43,842 nucleotides of DNA. It comes from an uncultured bacterium. GTDB taxonomy: Bacteria > Verrucomicrobiota > Kiritimatiellia > CAIKKV01 > CAIJXV01. Below, one piece after another: positions 30,802-39,484 of this stretch. The notes beneath the pieces were generated by a model. It was not told the DNA's origin, did not search any database, and saw only the letters and a program-made list of their open reading frames with translations. The position numbers were made by a program, and so were the translations under genes. Numbering within the stretch: position 1 is the first letter of the stretch; every line of letters begins with the position of its first letter. The stretch is from contig CAIJXV010000016.1 in assembly GCA_903824675.1 (NCBI GenBank), positions 1 to 43,842 on the forward strand. The letters run 5' to 3'.

Positions 30802-30830
30802 TTGACACCGTAGTCCGGTGGGGGCATATT
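30802..30830 (+). promoter_or_regulatory. Sigma70-type promoter for argC
   Basis: A perfect -35 TTGACA (30802-30807), a 17-base spacer and CATATT (30825-30830). The predicted start near 30837 leaves a leader of about 52 bases before argC. The 166-base gap before the longer argC frame otherwise shows no gene. Confidence 0.55.
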
Positions 30831-30888
30831 TAGCGATTACCACAATTCAGATGACCAGGCGATGAGACGGTTAGGAGAGAAGCAGATC

Positions 30889-31947
30889 ATGATTAAAGTC
30901 AAAGTGGTTGGCGCGGGTGGCTATGGTGGGGTGGGTGTCACAGAGGTGCTGTTGAACCATCCTGAAGCCAAGCTGATGTGCTTGGTGGATAACAATGATG
31001 TCGGGACCCCGATGAGCCGGCTCTATCCTCATCTGACCGGCTTTTGTGACATGCCTTTGATCGATCCTTCCGATCCCCGCGCTCAGGAACCGGCGGATGT
31101 CGTTTTCCTGGCCACGCCGGACGGCGTTGGGATGAATGCCGCACCGGCGATCTTGAAGACCGGCGCGAAGGTCATCGACTACAGTGGTGATTTCCGGTTC
31201 AACACCCCGGAGGCGTATGCCGCGTATGCCGGGCGGATCGGGCGCGAGCCCAAGCACGCCTCTCCCGAGTTGTTGCCGGAGGCGGTCTATGGGCTGGTCG
31301 AACTGCATCGTAAGGAAATAGATTCCCGCCGCCGTGTGATCGGTAATCCCGGGTGTTTTGCCGTGAGCTGTATCGTCGGTCTCGCGCCGGCGGCCAAGCA
31401 CCGGCTGGTGACCCTGGACAGTATCATTTGCGACTGCAAAACCGGCGTTTCCGGCGCCGGTAAAAAGGTCCATCCCAGCTTTCATTTCCCCAACCGGCAG
31501 GATCACATGAACGCCTATAAGCTGGCGGGACACCAGCATGTTTTCGAGATTGAACGCGAATTAGGTCTGTTGGCCGGAGCGGAAATCAAGATCACCTTCA
31601 CCTCGCAAATCGTTCCCATTGTGCGCGGCATCATGTCGACGCTATATGGCCAGTTGACCAGCGACATCAAGCGCGAAGAGTTAATCGAGCTCTATCGCGA
31701 ATTTTACCGCAATGATGGTTTTGTGCGGATTTTCGACCGAAATTCCGGTGTGGGCAGTGCGCATGTCCGCGGGACGAACTTCTGCAACCTGATCGTCGAT
31801 CTCGACGAACGGACGCGCAAACTGCGGATCGTATCGCATATCGACAACCTGATGAAGGGGCAGTCCGGTTCGGCCATACAGAACATGAATGTGTTGTTTG
31901 GATTGCCTGAGAACACCGGTTTGAACCGGTGCGGTCAATATCCCTAA
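30889..31947 (+). CDS. argC: N-acetyl-gamma-glutamyl-phosphate reductase
   Basis: ArgC reduces N-acetylglutamyl phosphate to the semialdehyde in arginine synthesis. The 352-residue protein has the Rossmann motif VVGAGGYGGVGVTEVLL, the active-site GNPGCFAVS with Cys156, the KTGVSGAGKK loop and HQHVFEIERELG with the catalytic His region. Start ATG 30889 has GGAGAG upstream; an in-frame ATG at 30862 would add nine residues before the Rossmann strand. No other arg gene is adjacent. The stop overlaps an ATG by one base, but parB probably starts at 31971. Confidence 0.93.
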   Translation: MIKVKVVGAGGYGGVGVTEVLLNHPEAKLMCLVDNNDVGTPMSRLYPHLTGFCDMPLIDPSDPRAQEPADVVFLATPDGVGMNAAPAILKTGAKVIDYSGDFRFNTPEAYAAYAGRIGREPKHASPELLPEAVYGLVELHRKEIDSRRRVIGNPGCFAVSCIVGLAPAAKHRLVTLDSIICDCKTGVSGAGKKVHPSFHFPNRQDHMNAYKLAGHQHVFEIERELGLLAGAEIKITFTSQIVPIVRGIMSTLYGQLTSDIKREELIELYREFYRNDGFVRIFDRNSGVGSAHVRGTNFCNLIVDLDERTRKLRIVSHIDNLMKGQSGSAIQNMNVLFGLPENTGLNRCGQYP

Positions 31948-31970
31948 TGAGTTTACCCCGGGGGCTGAGT

Positions 31971-32897
31971 ATGGCGACGAAACATGGATTGGGACGCGGG
32001 TTAAAAGCGTTGATTCAAGACCAGACCCCGGCGGCTCCGGCTTCCGTAGCGGCTGTGGGCCCGGCCGCTGACATTCCTGGATCTTCAGCGATTCGCAAGG
32101 TGCCCGTCGCTCAAATCAAGCCCAGTCCCTGGCAACCCCGGCGGATCTTCGCGCCGGAAGCACTGGAAGATCTGGTCAACTCGATTCGGGATCGCGGGGT
32201 GTTACAGCCCCTGCTGGTCCGTAAAATCCCCGGTGCGTTCGAGTTGATCGCCGGCGAGCGCCGGTGGCGCGCGGCCCAGGTGGCGGCATTAACCGAAGTT
32301 CCGGTGATCGTCATGGAGGCCAACGACCATCAGGCGCTGGAACTGGCGCTGGTCGAAAATCTCCAACGGCAGGATTTGAACGTGATCGAGGAGGCGGAAG
32401 GCTATCAGGCCCTGGTCGATAAATTCAACCTGACCCAGGACGATATCGCTCAACGGGTGGGTAAGGCCCGGGCCAGTGTTGCCAACACGCTACGCTTGCT
32501 CAACCTCCCGATTACCGTGCGCCAATATCTGGCAGAAAACCGGTTGTCGACCGGGCATGCCAAAGCCTTGCTGGGGTTGGACCTCGTTGAGGATCAGGTC
32601 CAGCTGGCGGAGCGAATTGTGCGCGAAGGCCGGTCTGTCCGGGATGCCGAAAAATGGGTGGCTGCACTCAAGCGCAAGCCGGGTAAGCCCCGGGAGGTGA
32701 GAACCACGCTGCCCGAAGACCATGTTCGCCGGATTTCAGAACTGCTGCATCAGCATTTTGGCACCGGCATTCACCTGGAGCCCTGCCGCACCCTGGCCAA
32801 TGGGAAAAAGACCCGGGGCTCGATCCGGATCGATTTATATTCCGATGACGATCTCGATCGGATCCTGCAAGTTCTTGGGCTTCAGGAACAACCCTGA
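31971..32897 (+). CDS. parB: ParB/Spo0J-family chromosome partition protein
   Basis: A 308-residue ParB. It has the typical start MATKHGLGRGLKALI, the CTP-binding boxes around PWQPRRIF and GERRWRAAQVA, the VENLQRQDLNVIEEAEGY helix, and the helix-turn-helix QDDIAQRVGKARASVANTLRLLNLP. ParB loads at parS sites near the origin and, with ParA, separates chromosomes. GGGGG precedes the start. No parA lies next to it, which is unusual, and I found no obvious parS sequence in the window. Confidence 0.95.
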   Translation: MATKHGLGRGLKALIQDQTPAAPASVAAVGPAADIPGSSAIRKVPVAQIKPSPWQPRRIFAPEALEDLVNSIRDRGVLQPLLVRKIPGAFELIAGERRWRAAQVAALTEVPVIVMEANDHQALELALVENLQRQDLNVIEEAEGYQALVDKFNLTQDDIAQRVGKARASVANTLRLLNLPITVRQYLAENRLSTGHAKALLGLDLVEDQVQLAERIVREGRSVRDAEKWVAALKRKPGKPREVRTTLPEDHVRRISELLHQHFGTGIHLEPCRTLANGKKTRGSIRIDLYSDDDLDRILQVLGLQEQP

Positions 32898-32910
32898 GAT
32901 TACCATCGGA

Positions 32911-33013
32911 TCCCCCCTCCCCCCGGTCCCTCCCCCGCGTTGGGGGGAGGGAGGAACGAAAAGCCGACTTCAATGAAAGAGCGATCAACGGTTTATACCA
33001 ACCTATTTCGGAC
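32911..33013. repeat. GC-rich palindrome with 91-base direct repeat, copy A
   Basis: Bases 32923-33013 match 33114-33204 without gaps at 76 of 91 positions. The left part is a CCCTCCC/GGGAGGG hairpin; the right part is a unique tail (motif ATCAACGGT) ending TTTCGGAC. It lies right after parB and could act as its transcript end, though there is no T-run. Confidence 0.8.
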
Positions 33014-33033
33014 CGCAAGAGGGGCAGTTTTTT

Positions 33034-33071
33034 CCCTCCCCCCGGCGCGGAGGAGGGTAGGGTGAGGGGGC
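33034..33071. repeat. Inverted copy of the GC-rich element, upstream arm
   Basis: This stretch (CCCTCCCCCCGGCGCGG, then GTGAGGGGG) is the inverse of 33102-33141, so the two can fold into one long hairpin with a loop of about 30 bases. It contains the GGAGGAGGG (33049-33057) that serves as ribosome site and the GTG start (33062) of the M28 peptidase gene. Confidence 0.7.
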
Positions 33072-34135
33072 ACTTTGGAAACCCGGATATCGTTTCGGAG
33101 GCTCCCCCTCACCCCGGTCCCTCCCGCGCGCCGGGGGGAGGGAGAAGCGAAAACCCGATTCCAAAGAAAGAGCCATCAACGGTTCGTTCTAACCTATTCC
33201 GGACAGGTCTAATAGCACTGGGCTGGGCGGTTCTGGCCGCCGGATGTAAGCCCGGCTCGACACCCGCAAGATCTACCTCCGTCCCTCCCCCTCCGAACCC
33301 GGCCGTTGAAGCCAGGATTTTCAACGGTGGGCGGGCAATGGAAGAGGTTCAGGCCTTTGTTGCCTTGGGTTCGAAAAAAGCGGGTACTGCGGAGACGGAA
33401 AGGGCGGCTCGCTGGATCCAGGCGCGTTTGATCAGCCTGGGGCTCTCGGCGCGGATCGATAGCTTCACCAATGATACCCCGCTGGGACCTTTGGTTTTCA
33501 GAAATGTTTTGGTCTCCCTGCCCGGCGCAACACCAGACCTGTTTGTTCTGGGCGCGCACTATGACACCAAAAGCGGAATTGAGGGCTTTGTCGGCGCCAA
33601 CGATTCCGGCTCAGGGGTTGGAGTCCTGATCGAATTGGCGCGCGTACTGACCGTGATCCCCTCGGATCGGAGACCGACGGTTCTGCTGGCCTTTTTCGAT
33701 GGGGAAGAATGCCGGGTGGAATATGGACCGAACGATGGGCTGCATGGCAGTCGCCAGCTGGCGGCTCAACTGCGGGCTGATGCGGAGCAAGTGCCGGTGC
33801 GCGCGGTGGTGATTGCGGACATGGTGGGGGATCGCGATCTGACCCTGACCCTGCCGCGAAACAGTTCGCCCCTCTTGATGCAGGCCATTTTTGCGGCGGC
33901 GGAACGACAAGGAATCCGGAGCTATATTCACCTGGCAGAAGGCGCGGTGTTGGATGATCATGTGCCTTTTTTAGACGCGGGTTTCCCTGCGATTGATCTG
34001 ATCGATTTTCACTATGGCTCGGAGCCGGATTTAAATGAATACTGGCATACCACGCAAGATACTCTGGATAAATTAAGTGCCGACAGCCTGGAGTTGACTG
34101 GGCGACTCATTTTAACTTTTCTATTACAGCCCTAG
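33062..34135 (+). CDS. M28-family metallopeptidase / glutaminyl-cyclase-like lipoprotein
   Basis: A 357-residue protein. The lipobox LAAGC with Cys62 shows a lipoprotein. The peptidase domain (about 90-355) has the M28 two-zinc set: His166 (GAHYDTK), Asp181 (GANDSGSG), catalytic Glu215 and ligand Glu216 (FDGEEC), Asp253 (IADMVGD) and His329 (YWHTTQDT). Such enzymes trim N-terminal residues or cyclise N-terminal glutamine at the cell envelope. No in-frame ATG, GTG or TTG exists between GTG 33062 and the signal sequence, so the first 47 residues, rich in Pro and Gly and encoded by the repeat, seem to be translated unless a non-standard start is used. Confidence 0.8.
   Translation: MRGHFGNPDIVSEAPPHPGPSRAPGGGRSENPIPKKEPSTVRSNLFRTGLIALGWAVLAAGCKPGSTPARSTSVPPPPNPAVEARIFNGGRAMEEVQAFVALGSKKAGTAETERAARWIQARLISLGLSARIDSFTNDTPLGPLVFRNVLVSLPGATPDLFVLGAHYDTKSGIEGFVGANDSGSGVGVLIELARVLTVIPSDRRPTVLLAFFDGEECRVEYGPNDGLHGSRQLAAQLRADAEQVPVRAVVIADMVGDRDLTLTLPRNSSPLLMQAIFAAAERQGIRSYIHLAEGAVLDDHVPFLDAGFPAIDLIDFHYGSEPDLNEYWHTTQDTLDKLSADSLELTGRLILTFLLQP
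33102..33204. repeat. GC-rich palindrome with 91-base direct repeat, copy B, inside the M28 gene
   Basis: The second copy of the unit at 32911-33013, at a distance of 191 bases. It encodes about residues 15-47 of the M28 lipoprotein, up to the signal peptide core. Its palindromic left half is inverted relative to 33034-33071. Confidence 0.8.
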
Positions 34136-34200
34136 AAGCGGGTTTCCAAGGATGCCCGGCGTCAAGGTTGTCTATCGGGTATCCCTGTTTCTAAACCGGA

Positions 34201-35865
34201 TCAATATTCTCTTCGCTGCAGGGAACGTAAGCCCAGCCAGAGTGGGAGAATCGTGGTCAGGAGGGTCAGAACGACAATAGCGGGTCCGACGATGCCCAGG
34301 GTTCGATAGAGAGTGGTGGGTCCGATCTTACCCAAATTCAGGAAGTGAAAGGGAATCGCGCAGGGGAGGATGACAACCGCCATGAAAATCAGGCTCAGGG
34401 CGAGATTGAGAGTGCCCCCGAAGCTGGAGACGATCGCCATGGGGTTGGATTGTTTCAGGTCGAGAAAGACCGCGCCGAGTCCGGTGGACAACCCGCAGGT
34501 GCCGAGGGCGATGGCCAGCGACAGGGATACCGTGACACCCTTGAGGAGGGGTGCCACTCCGAGCATGGTGGTGGAGAGTGCGATCAGGGCTACGCTGATG
34601 GTCGCCATAGCGGCGAGCGCAGTAAAAAATTTAGTTAACAAGACCCGGCGCAGACCGGCGGGGGAGAGGCCGATGATCCAGAAGGCCTGTCCTTCAAGGC
34701 TGAGCTGGGGATAGACAAAACGCGAGGAGAGGGAGCAGAGGACGGCTGCCACACTGAAGACGTTTAAAAAAACAATCAGGTTGCGCCAGACATCGGGGAG
34801 GGCGTTATAACGGAACGTGCGCAAGCTGGCGAAGTAAAATCCGAGTAGCCCGAAGAAAATCAACGACTGGGACCACTGCATGGGGTCGCGTAGAAAAGTA
34901 CGGATGTCTTTGAGCGCCAGGCCGCGACTGATGGTTCCAAACGGCTGGAGCCAGTGATCGAGCATCGCGCCGAGCCGTTCCTGTCGCCGGCGAGGCGGCA
35001 CGATGCCCCATAAGCGCTGGCAGGCCCGGGCGAAGAGGAGTTTGCCCAAGCTCCGGATAATCCAGATCACCAGAAGCGTATTGGAAACGAGAACGCCCCA
35101 GAGGAGGAAGCCCCGTCCGATCTGGCCGCGGGCAAAGGCCATGATGCCTTCCGCTGCCCACCAGTTTGGCCCCAGGGGTTGGGACGCCCATTGCAGGCCG
35201 GGGATCAGCCGCGAGAGCAAAAACTGGGAATCATCGAAGCCGGTGCGGGCGGTCGGGCGGACATAATAGGCGATCAGGCCCGCGACCATCAGTCCGAGTA
35301 GAATCATCCATTCCCGGAGGTGGCGGGGGATCCAGCGGATAAAAAGTAAAACGAAAATGGTGCCCAGACCGGAATAGAGGATCAGGAAGGGAATCGAAAA
35401 AAGAAGGGTCCAACCGACGAAGAAGGGGGACAACTTTTCATGAACGGCATAGGCGAGGGTATAGGGCAGGATGATGAAGAAAAAAGCCCAGGAGCTCAAC
35501 AGGCAGGACTCGGTGAATTTATAAAGGACCAAGGTGGAGTCGGGGATGGGACTGGTCAGCAATAGGATGCTGTCCCGGGACCGGAAGAGAGCGGAGTAGG
35601 AGGTGATGATGCCGGAGAGGACCATCATGACGCCGAGGGCCAGAAAAATCAGCGAAAATAGATAGCGGGTCACCATGAAACCGGCGCCGCCAAGAATATT
35701 GAGAAACCTGAAACCGGAAAGGAATACGGCATAGAGCCCAAAGAAGAGACCGAGCGCAAACGCGAGGATGAAGAGAACCTTGAAACTCGATTCGCGGCGG
35801 AGAACCGTATTCAAATTGGCAAACATATGTCCGTCTTTTTTATAAAGGACCCTCAGGGGATGCAT
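34201..35865 (-). CDS. ABC-2-type transporter permease
   Basis: A 554-residue polytopic membrane protein with about twelve hydrophobic helices (for example VLFILAFALGLFFGLYAVFL and LFSLIFLALGVMMVLSGII). It has a cytoplasmic loop with SRDSILLLTSPIPDSTLVLYKF, a pattern common in large ABC exporter permeases. Its start at 35865 overlaps the ATPase stop by 13 bases; an internal ATG at 35826 is an alternative. With the ATPase it forms an exporter of unknown cargo. The transglutaminase gene upstream in the same operon hints at envelope or peptide processing. Confidence 0.82.
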   Translation of the reverse strand: MHPLRVLYKKDGHMFANLNTVLRRESSFKVLFILAFALGLFFGLYAVFLSGFRFLNILGGAGFMVTRYLFSLIFLALGVMMVLSGIITSYSALFRSRDSILLLTSPIPDSTLVLYKFTESCLLSSWAFFFIILPYTLAYAVHEKLSPFFVGWTLLFSIPFLILYSGLGTIFVLLFIRWIPRHLREWMILLGLMVAGLIAYYVRPTARTGFDDSQFLLSRLIPGLQWASQPLGPNWWAAEGIMAFARGQIGRGFLLWGVLVSNTLLVIWIIRSLGKLLFARACQRLWGIVPPRRRQERLGAMLDHWLQPFGTISRGLALKDIRTFLRDPMQWSQSLIFFGLLGFYFASLRTFRYNALPDVWRNLIVFLNVFSVAAVLCSLSSRFVYPQLSLEGQAFWIIGLSPAGLRRVLLTKFFTALAAMATISVALIALSTTMLGVAPLLKGVTVSLSLAIALGTCGLSTGLGAVFLDLKQSNPMAIVSSFGGTLNLALSLIFMAVVILPCAIPFHFLNLGKIGPTTLYRTLGIVGPAIVVLTLLTTILPLWLGLRSLQRREY

Positions 35866-36626
35866 GGGGCGGCATTCTCCTTTCCAGGACTGACGGGCAA
35901 GCCGTAATCATCGGCCGTCAACATGAGAAAGACCGATTCCAGATCGCCTTTGATATCATGCCGTTTTTTGAGTTCATCAATGGGGCCGAGGGCGACGAGC
36001 CGTCCTCGCGAAAGAATACCGACGCGGTCGGCGATTTCTTCAGCCACCGCAAGAATATGGGTGGTCAGGAATACCGTGACACCGGACCGTGCCTTGGCCT
36101 TGAGCAGATCCTTGATCATGCGAATGGTATAAGGGTCCAGACCGACCAGCGGCTCGTCGATGCAAAGGATTTGGGGATCATGAAGGAAGGTGGCCACATA
36201 AATCAGCCGTTGGCGCATACCGTGGGAGAGATCCCCGACCAGCGCCCGTCGATGGTCGGCCAGACCGAAACGGGTCAATTCCTCATCGCAGGCCTGGTTG
36301 ACCCGGTTCCGGTCAACGCCATAGAGGTCGCCGACGAATTCGAGAAACTCGGGCGGGGTGAGGCGTTCATAGAGAAAGGGAAGATCGGGGATATACCCGA
36401 GGAGTCGGCGGGCGGCCAGGGGCTCGCGGGCGAGATCGAATCCACAGAGCCGGACGGATCCGGCATCGGGATGAACCAGGCCGGTGAGCATTTTAATGGT
36501 GGTGGTTTTTCCCGCGCCATTGGGTCCGAGGAAACAGAACAATTCACCGCGGGGAACAATCAGGTTCAGGTCGATGACGGCATGGACCGATCCGTAACTC
36601 TTGGAGAGGTTTTTAATTTCAATCAC
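35853..36626 (-). CDS. ABC transporter ATP-binding protein
   Basis: A 257-residue ATPase with Walker A GPNGAGKTT, Q-loop region GYIPDLPFLYERLTP, signature LSHGMRQRL, Walker B ILCIDEP and switch His in LTTHI. GTG 36626 is chosen because IEIKNLSKSYG begins there and GGAGG lies eight bases upstream; longer frames have no support. It overlaps the transglutaminase stop by eight bases and the permease start by 13, so the three genes form one translationally linked operon. Confidence 0.93.
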   Translation of the reverse strand: MIEIKNLSKSYGSVHAVIDLNLIVPRGELFCFLGPNGAGKTTTIKMLTGLVHPDAGSVRLCGFDLAREPLAARRLLGYIPDLPFLYERLTPPEFLEFVGDLYGVDRNRVNQACDEELTRFGLADHRRALVGDLSHGMRQRLIYVATFLHDPQILCIDEPLVGLDPYTIRMIKDLLKAKARSGVTVFLTTHILAVAEEIADRVGILSRGRLVALGPIDELKKRHDIKGDLESVFLMLTADDYGLPVSPGKENAAPCIP

Positions 36627-38160
36627 GGCGGGGTCCTCCGGGCGGTGGGGGGCTGGGTTCGACTTCGATTTGCAGGCGGCCGATATAGCCGAGCAGTTGC
36701 ATCTGGTCGGCCAGTTCGCCATCGAGCAGGGCGAGATGCGTGGCATCGACCGAGTTTTGACCGAAGGTGGGATCCATTTCGTGCCAGCGTTCCACGAAAA
36801 CCGCGGGCCAGGCGTGATAATAAAAAGCGCCGTTCAAATAAACCAAACCAATCCGAACTCGTGCGGGAAGACCCGCCGCCCGGGCGAGGGCCGTGAAGAG
36901 ATACGTATGTTCATTACAATCCCCCTGACGTTGGGCGAGGACATCGAGGGCGGAAGGCAGACTGATGGTGGGTTGTTTATCGACATTTTTAAAAACCCAC
37001 TCATTGATGGCGAGGGCCTTGTCCCAAGGGGAGGTGATCGAACCGGTGATTTTGGCCGCCTGCCGCCGGATATTGGGGTGGTCGGACTGAATGAAGGGGG
37101 TAGCCGCCAGATCGTTCGTCAGGAACGACAACGCCGGGTCCGGTGCAGCGGATTGGGGCGGAACGGCGGAATCGGCCAAGAGCCGGAGCTGGATCTTGCC
37201 GGCGGATCGACCGCGAACGATTTGACGGGGCGACTCGACAATCTGATCCAGTTTGGCGGGGCCCAGTAGCGTGAGATGGAGGGCGGTTTGGGATCGGGGA
37301 TTATCGATCGGAAGATTACAGGGGACAGCCATGGCCGAGAGCAATTCATCCGCCGTGGCTGTTTCGTCCTGGATGACCGCCTCTTCGGGTGCGCAGGCCA
37401 GCAAGGTCCACCCGAGTGGCGTCTCCTGCTTGAGAGTCCGGCCGTCGCCATCCATCCAGCTGGTCATGGTGAGCCCCTGGACATCCGCTTCGAGGACGAT
37501 GGTGGGAATATTGGTGCCGAGCACCGGGAGGGTTTCGTGACGGAGGGCGCGGACGGGAATATCGCTGACCGAAAGAGTGGCGGGATTGAAAAGGCGGACC
37601 CGGACCGTCTGCCCGGGTTGCAGACGCTGGAGCATCATGTCCGTCAGGGGCGAATAGAGGACCGCATCATCGGGGATTTCAATCCGCAAGGATTGCTGAT
37701 TTCCGGCGGAACTGATGTTGACCCGAAAGGTCTGGTCCTTTTCGCGACGGCCGAAGAGGGTGACGGAATAGCCGCGTGAGACGATGGTAAAATGGAAGGT
37801 TTGAAGGTGATAAAAAGCATCCAGATGGGCGCGGGAGGTGACTCGCACGTTCTGGGTTGCATCGAGAATCTTGAGTGTCATGAGGGTTTCGTTTTCGATC
37901 AGAATCTGGTTGTCCGGCGTCGTTTCGTCGATATCGACCACGGTATGGCTGTACCCGATGCGCGCGGTGTTGAAGCGAATGACCATCCAGCGGTCCATCA
38001 GCAGGGTGCCGGTATGGGCCAGGCCGCGGTAGCCAGGGGAGCGGGTGCCAAAATATTCCGGGAACGCCTCGGTGCGGATCAGCCAGGCCATCATGACGGC
38101 CCAGAAGGTCAGGATGGCGATGGGAATCAGCCAGCTGAAAAGGGCGCGGGGTGGTTTCAC
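36619..38160 (-). CDS. Membrane-anchored transglutaminase-like protein
   Basis: A 513-residue protein with one N-terminal membrane helix (about 8-27). A long beta-rich periplasmic part (about 50-330) is followed by a transglutaminase core at about 360-475. The catalytic triad is visible: Cys415 (RQGDCNEHT), His449 (YYHAWPAVF) and Asp463 (HEMDPTFGQ). Bacterial relatives act as cysteine proteases or crosslinking enzymes in the periplasm. The GTG start has AAGGAGG five bases upstream. It is first in an operon with an ABC ATPase and permease. A GC-rich palindromic repeat lies just before it. Confidence 0.85.
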   Translation of the reverse strand: MKPPRALFSWLIPIAILTFWAVMMAWLIRTEAFPEYFGTRSPGYRGLAHTGTLLMDRWMVIRFNTARIGYSHTVVDIDETTPDNQILIENETLMTLKILDATQNVRVTSRAHLDAFYHLQTFHFTIVSRGYSVTLFGRREKDQTFRVNISSAGNQQSLRIEIPDDAVLYSPLTDMMLQRLQPGQTVRVRLFNPATLSVSDIPVRALRHETLPVLGTNIPTIVLEADVQGLTMTSWMDGDGRTLKQETPLGWTLLACAPEEAVIQDETATADELLSAMAVPCNLPIDNPRSQTALHLTLLGPAKLDQIVESPRQIVRGRSAGKIQLRLLADSAVPPQSAAPDPALSFLTNDLAATPFIQSDHPNIRRQAAKITGSITSPWDKALAINEWVFKNVDKQPTISLPSALDVLAQRQGDCNEHTYLFTALARAAGLPARVRIGLVYLNGAFYYHAWPAVFVERWHEMDPTFGQNSVDATHLALLDGELADQMQLLGYIGRLQIEVEPSPPPPGGPRRD

Positions 38161-38183
38161 CGGGACCTCCTTCTGGCAAAGGG

Positions 38184-38255
38184 ACGATCCCCCTCACCCG
38201 GCCCCGATGCGCCGCCGCGGCGATCGGGTCCGACCTCTCCCGCGCCGGGGAGAGG
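38184..38255. repeat. GC-rich palindromic element before the transglutaminase gene
   Basis: Two hairpins: a GC-rich one at 38202-38227 (CCCGAT/ATCGGG with a CGCCG core) and CCTCTCCC/GGGGAGAGG at 38234-38255. The flanking CCCCTCACCCGG links it to the family at 32911, 33102 and 38454. In the 289 bases between mutM and the transglutaminase gene (38161-38449) there is also a decayed copy near 38325-38350 and no gene. Confidence 0.6.
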
Positions 38256-38449
38256 TAAACGATGGACCCCGTCGAAGTTATGATTGATCCGGTTACCCGC
38301 GGACTTGAGCGCAACCCTGCTTTGCCCTCGTCCTGTGAGGGAGAGGTGAAGGGTTATCGGCAGGTCCAACCGTGGATTGACGAATATTGAACAGCAGACT
38401 TTCGAAGTCAATCGAGGGTTCCCTATTTTTAAGCGGCAGTGGTGGAATT

Positions 38450-39412
38450 TCACTCCTCCCTCCCCCCGGCGCGGGGGAGGGCCGGGGTGAGGGGGAGCCG
38501 ACCGATTAACGCACGGCTTCCCTTAGGGAGAAGCGGTTTGCTCCGCTGGTTGGGGATAACCGGTTTTTTCCCCGGGTTCCGGAGTAGTGGCTGGCATCGG
38601 GGACAATAATGGGTACTGCGTTGACCGACGAGCATCCGTTGGATTGGGGTGTCACAGGTGGGGCAGGGTTCCTGGGTGCGGCGGAAGACGTTTAATATCC
38701 CCTGGTTTTTGCCGCGCCGGCCATCGAGTCCGTTATAATTGGGTTTGCCGTCGCCGAGTGACGTGCCGCGGTTGCGAACCCCCTGGCGGAGGACGCTTCG
38801 GATGGCGGCGTGAAGCGCTTGAATTTCCGGGGCGGACAGCGACTGGGAGAGGCGTTCAGGGTGCAGGTGAGCAGTCCAGAGCGCTTCATCGACATAAATA
38901 TTACCCAAGCCGGCGATGCAACGTTGATCGAGAAGAAGGGGCTTCAACCGGCGTTTGAAACGGGCAAGCCGGTCCTGAAAAACCGCAAGGGAAAAGGAGT
39001 GAAGGAGAGGTTCCGGCCCCAGATGGGCCAAATGGGTCTGGGCGTTGGGAACGATCAGCCAACGGCCGAATTTGCGGGTATCGCGAAAACAGAGCCGCCG
39101 TCCGTCGTCGAACGTGAGGATCAGGCGGTCATGCGTAGCGGGTGGGGTGTCGGGGAGTGCCCAGTGAAATTGGCCGGTCATACGGAGATGGACGAGCAGA
39201 TCGGAACCGCCGGAGAGATGGAAAATGATGTATTTAGCCCGGCGTTCAAGGGCACGGATGGATTGACCTTGAAGCGCGGCGATAAAACGGGTGGGCGCGA
39301 GGGGCGCGACCGTGCGGTGCCAGAAGACCTCGATTTTGCGCAACGAACGCCCTTCAATCCCGGCCTGGCGCAAATCGCGCACAACCGTTTCGACTTCGGG
39401 CAATTCCGGCAT
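38450..39412 (-). CDS. mutM: Formamidopyrimidine-DNA glycosylase
   Basis: Fpg removes oxidised purines such as 8-oxoguanine and nicks the DNA. The 320-residue protein starts MPELPEVETV, with the catalytic Pro and Glu, has Lys60 in RRAKYIIFHL, and ends the core with a zinc finger at Cys250, Cys253, Cys270 and Cys273. The family normally stops a few residues after the finger. Here about 44 residues follow, the last 17 (PLTPALPRAGGREE end) encoded by a GC-rich palindromic repeat at 38454-38496. The extension is probably harmless. GGAGATG precedes the start. Confidence 0.96.
   Translation of the reverse strand: MPELPEVETVVRDLRQAGIEGRSLRKIEVFWHRTVAPLAPTRFIAALQGQSIRALERRAKYIIFHLSGGSDLLVHLRMTGQFHWALPDTPPATHDRLILTFDDGRRLCFRDTRKFGRWLIVPNAQTHLAHLGPEPLLHSFSLAVFQDRLARFKRRLKPLLLDQRCIAGLGNIYVDEALWTAHLHPERLSQSLSAPEIQALHAAIRSVLRQGVRNRGTSLGDGKPNYNGLDGRRGKNQGILNVFRRTQEPCPTCDTPIQRMLVGQRSTHYCPRCQPLLRNPGKKPVIPNQRSKPLLPKGSRALIGRLPLTPALPRAGGREE
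38454..38496. repeat. GC-rich palindromic element overlapping the mutM 3' end
   Basis: CCCTCCCCC (38458-38466) pairs with GGGGGAGGG (38473-38481), followed by CCGGGGTGAGGGGG. It matches the 33034-33071 copy in the same orientation and is the inverse of 33102-33141. It supplies the stop codon region and last codons of mutM. Confidence 0.75.
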
Positions 39413-39484
39413 GAATTCATCTCCGTTTTAAATACGTGATCAATAAAATATCAAAAAAAGAACAGACGGCCAATTTAATTGGGT

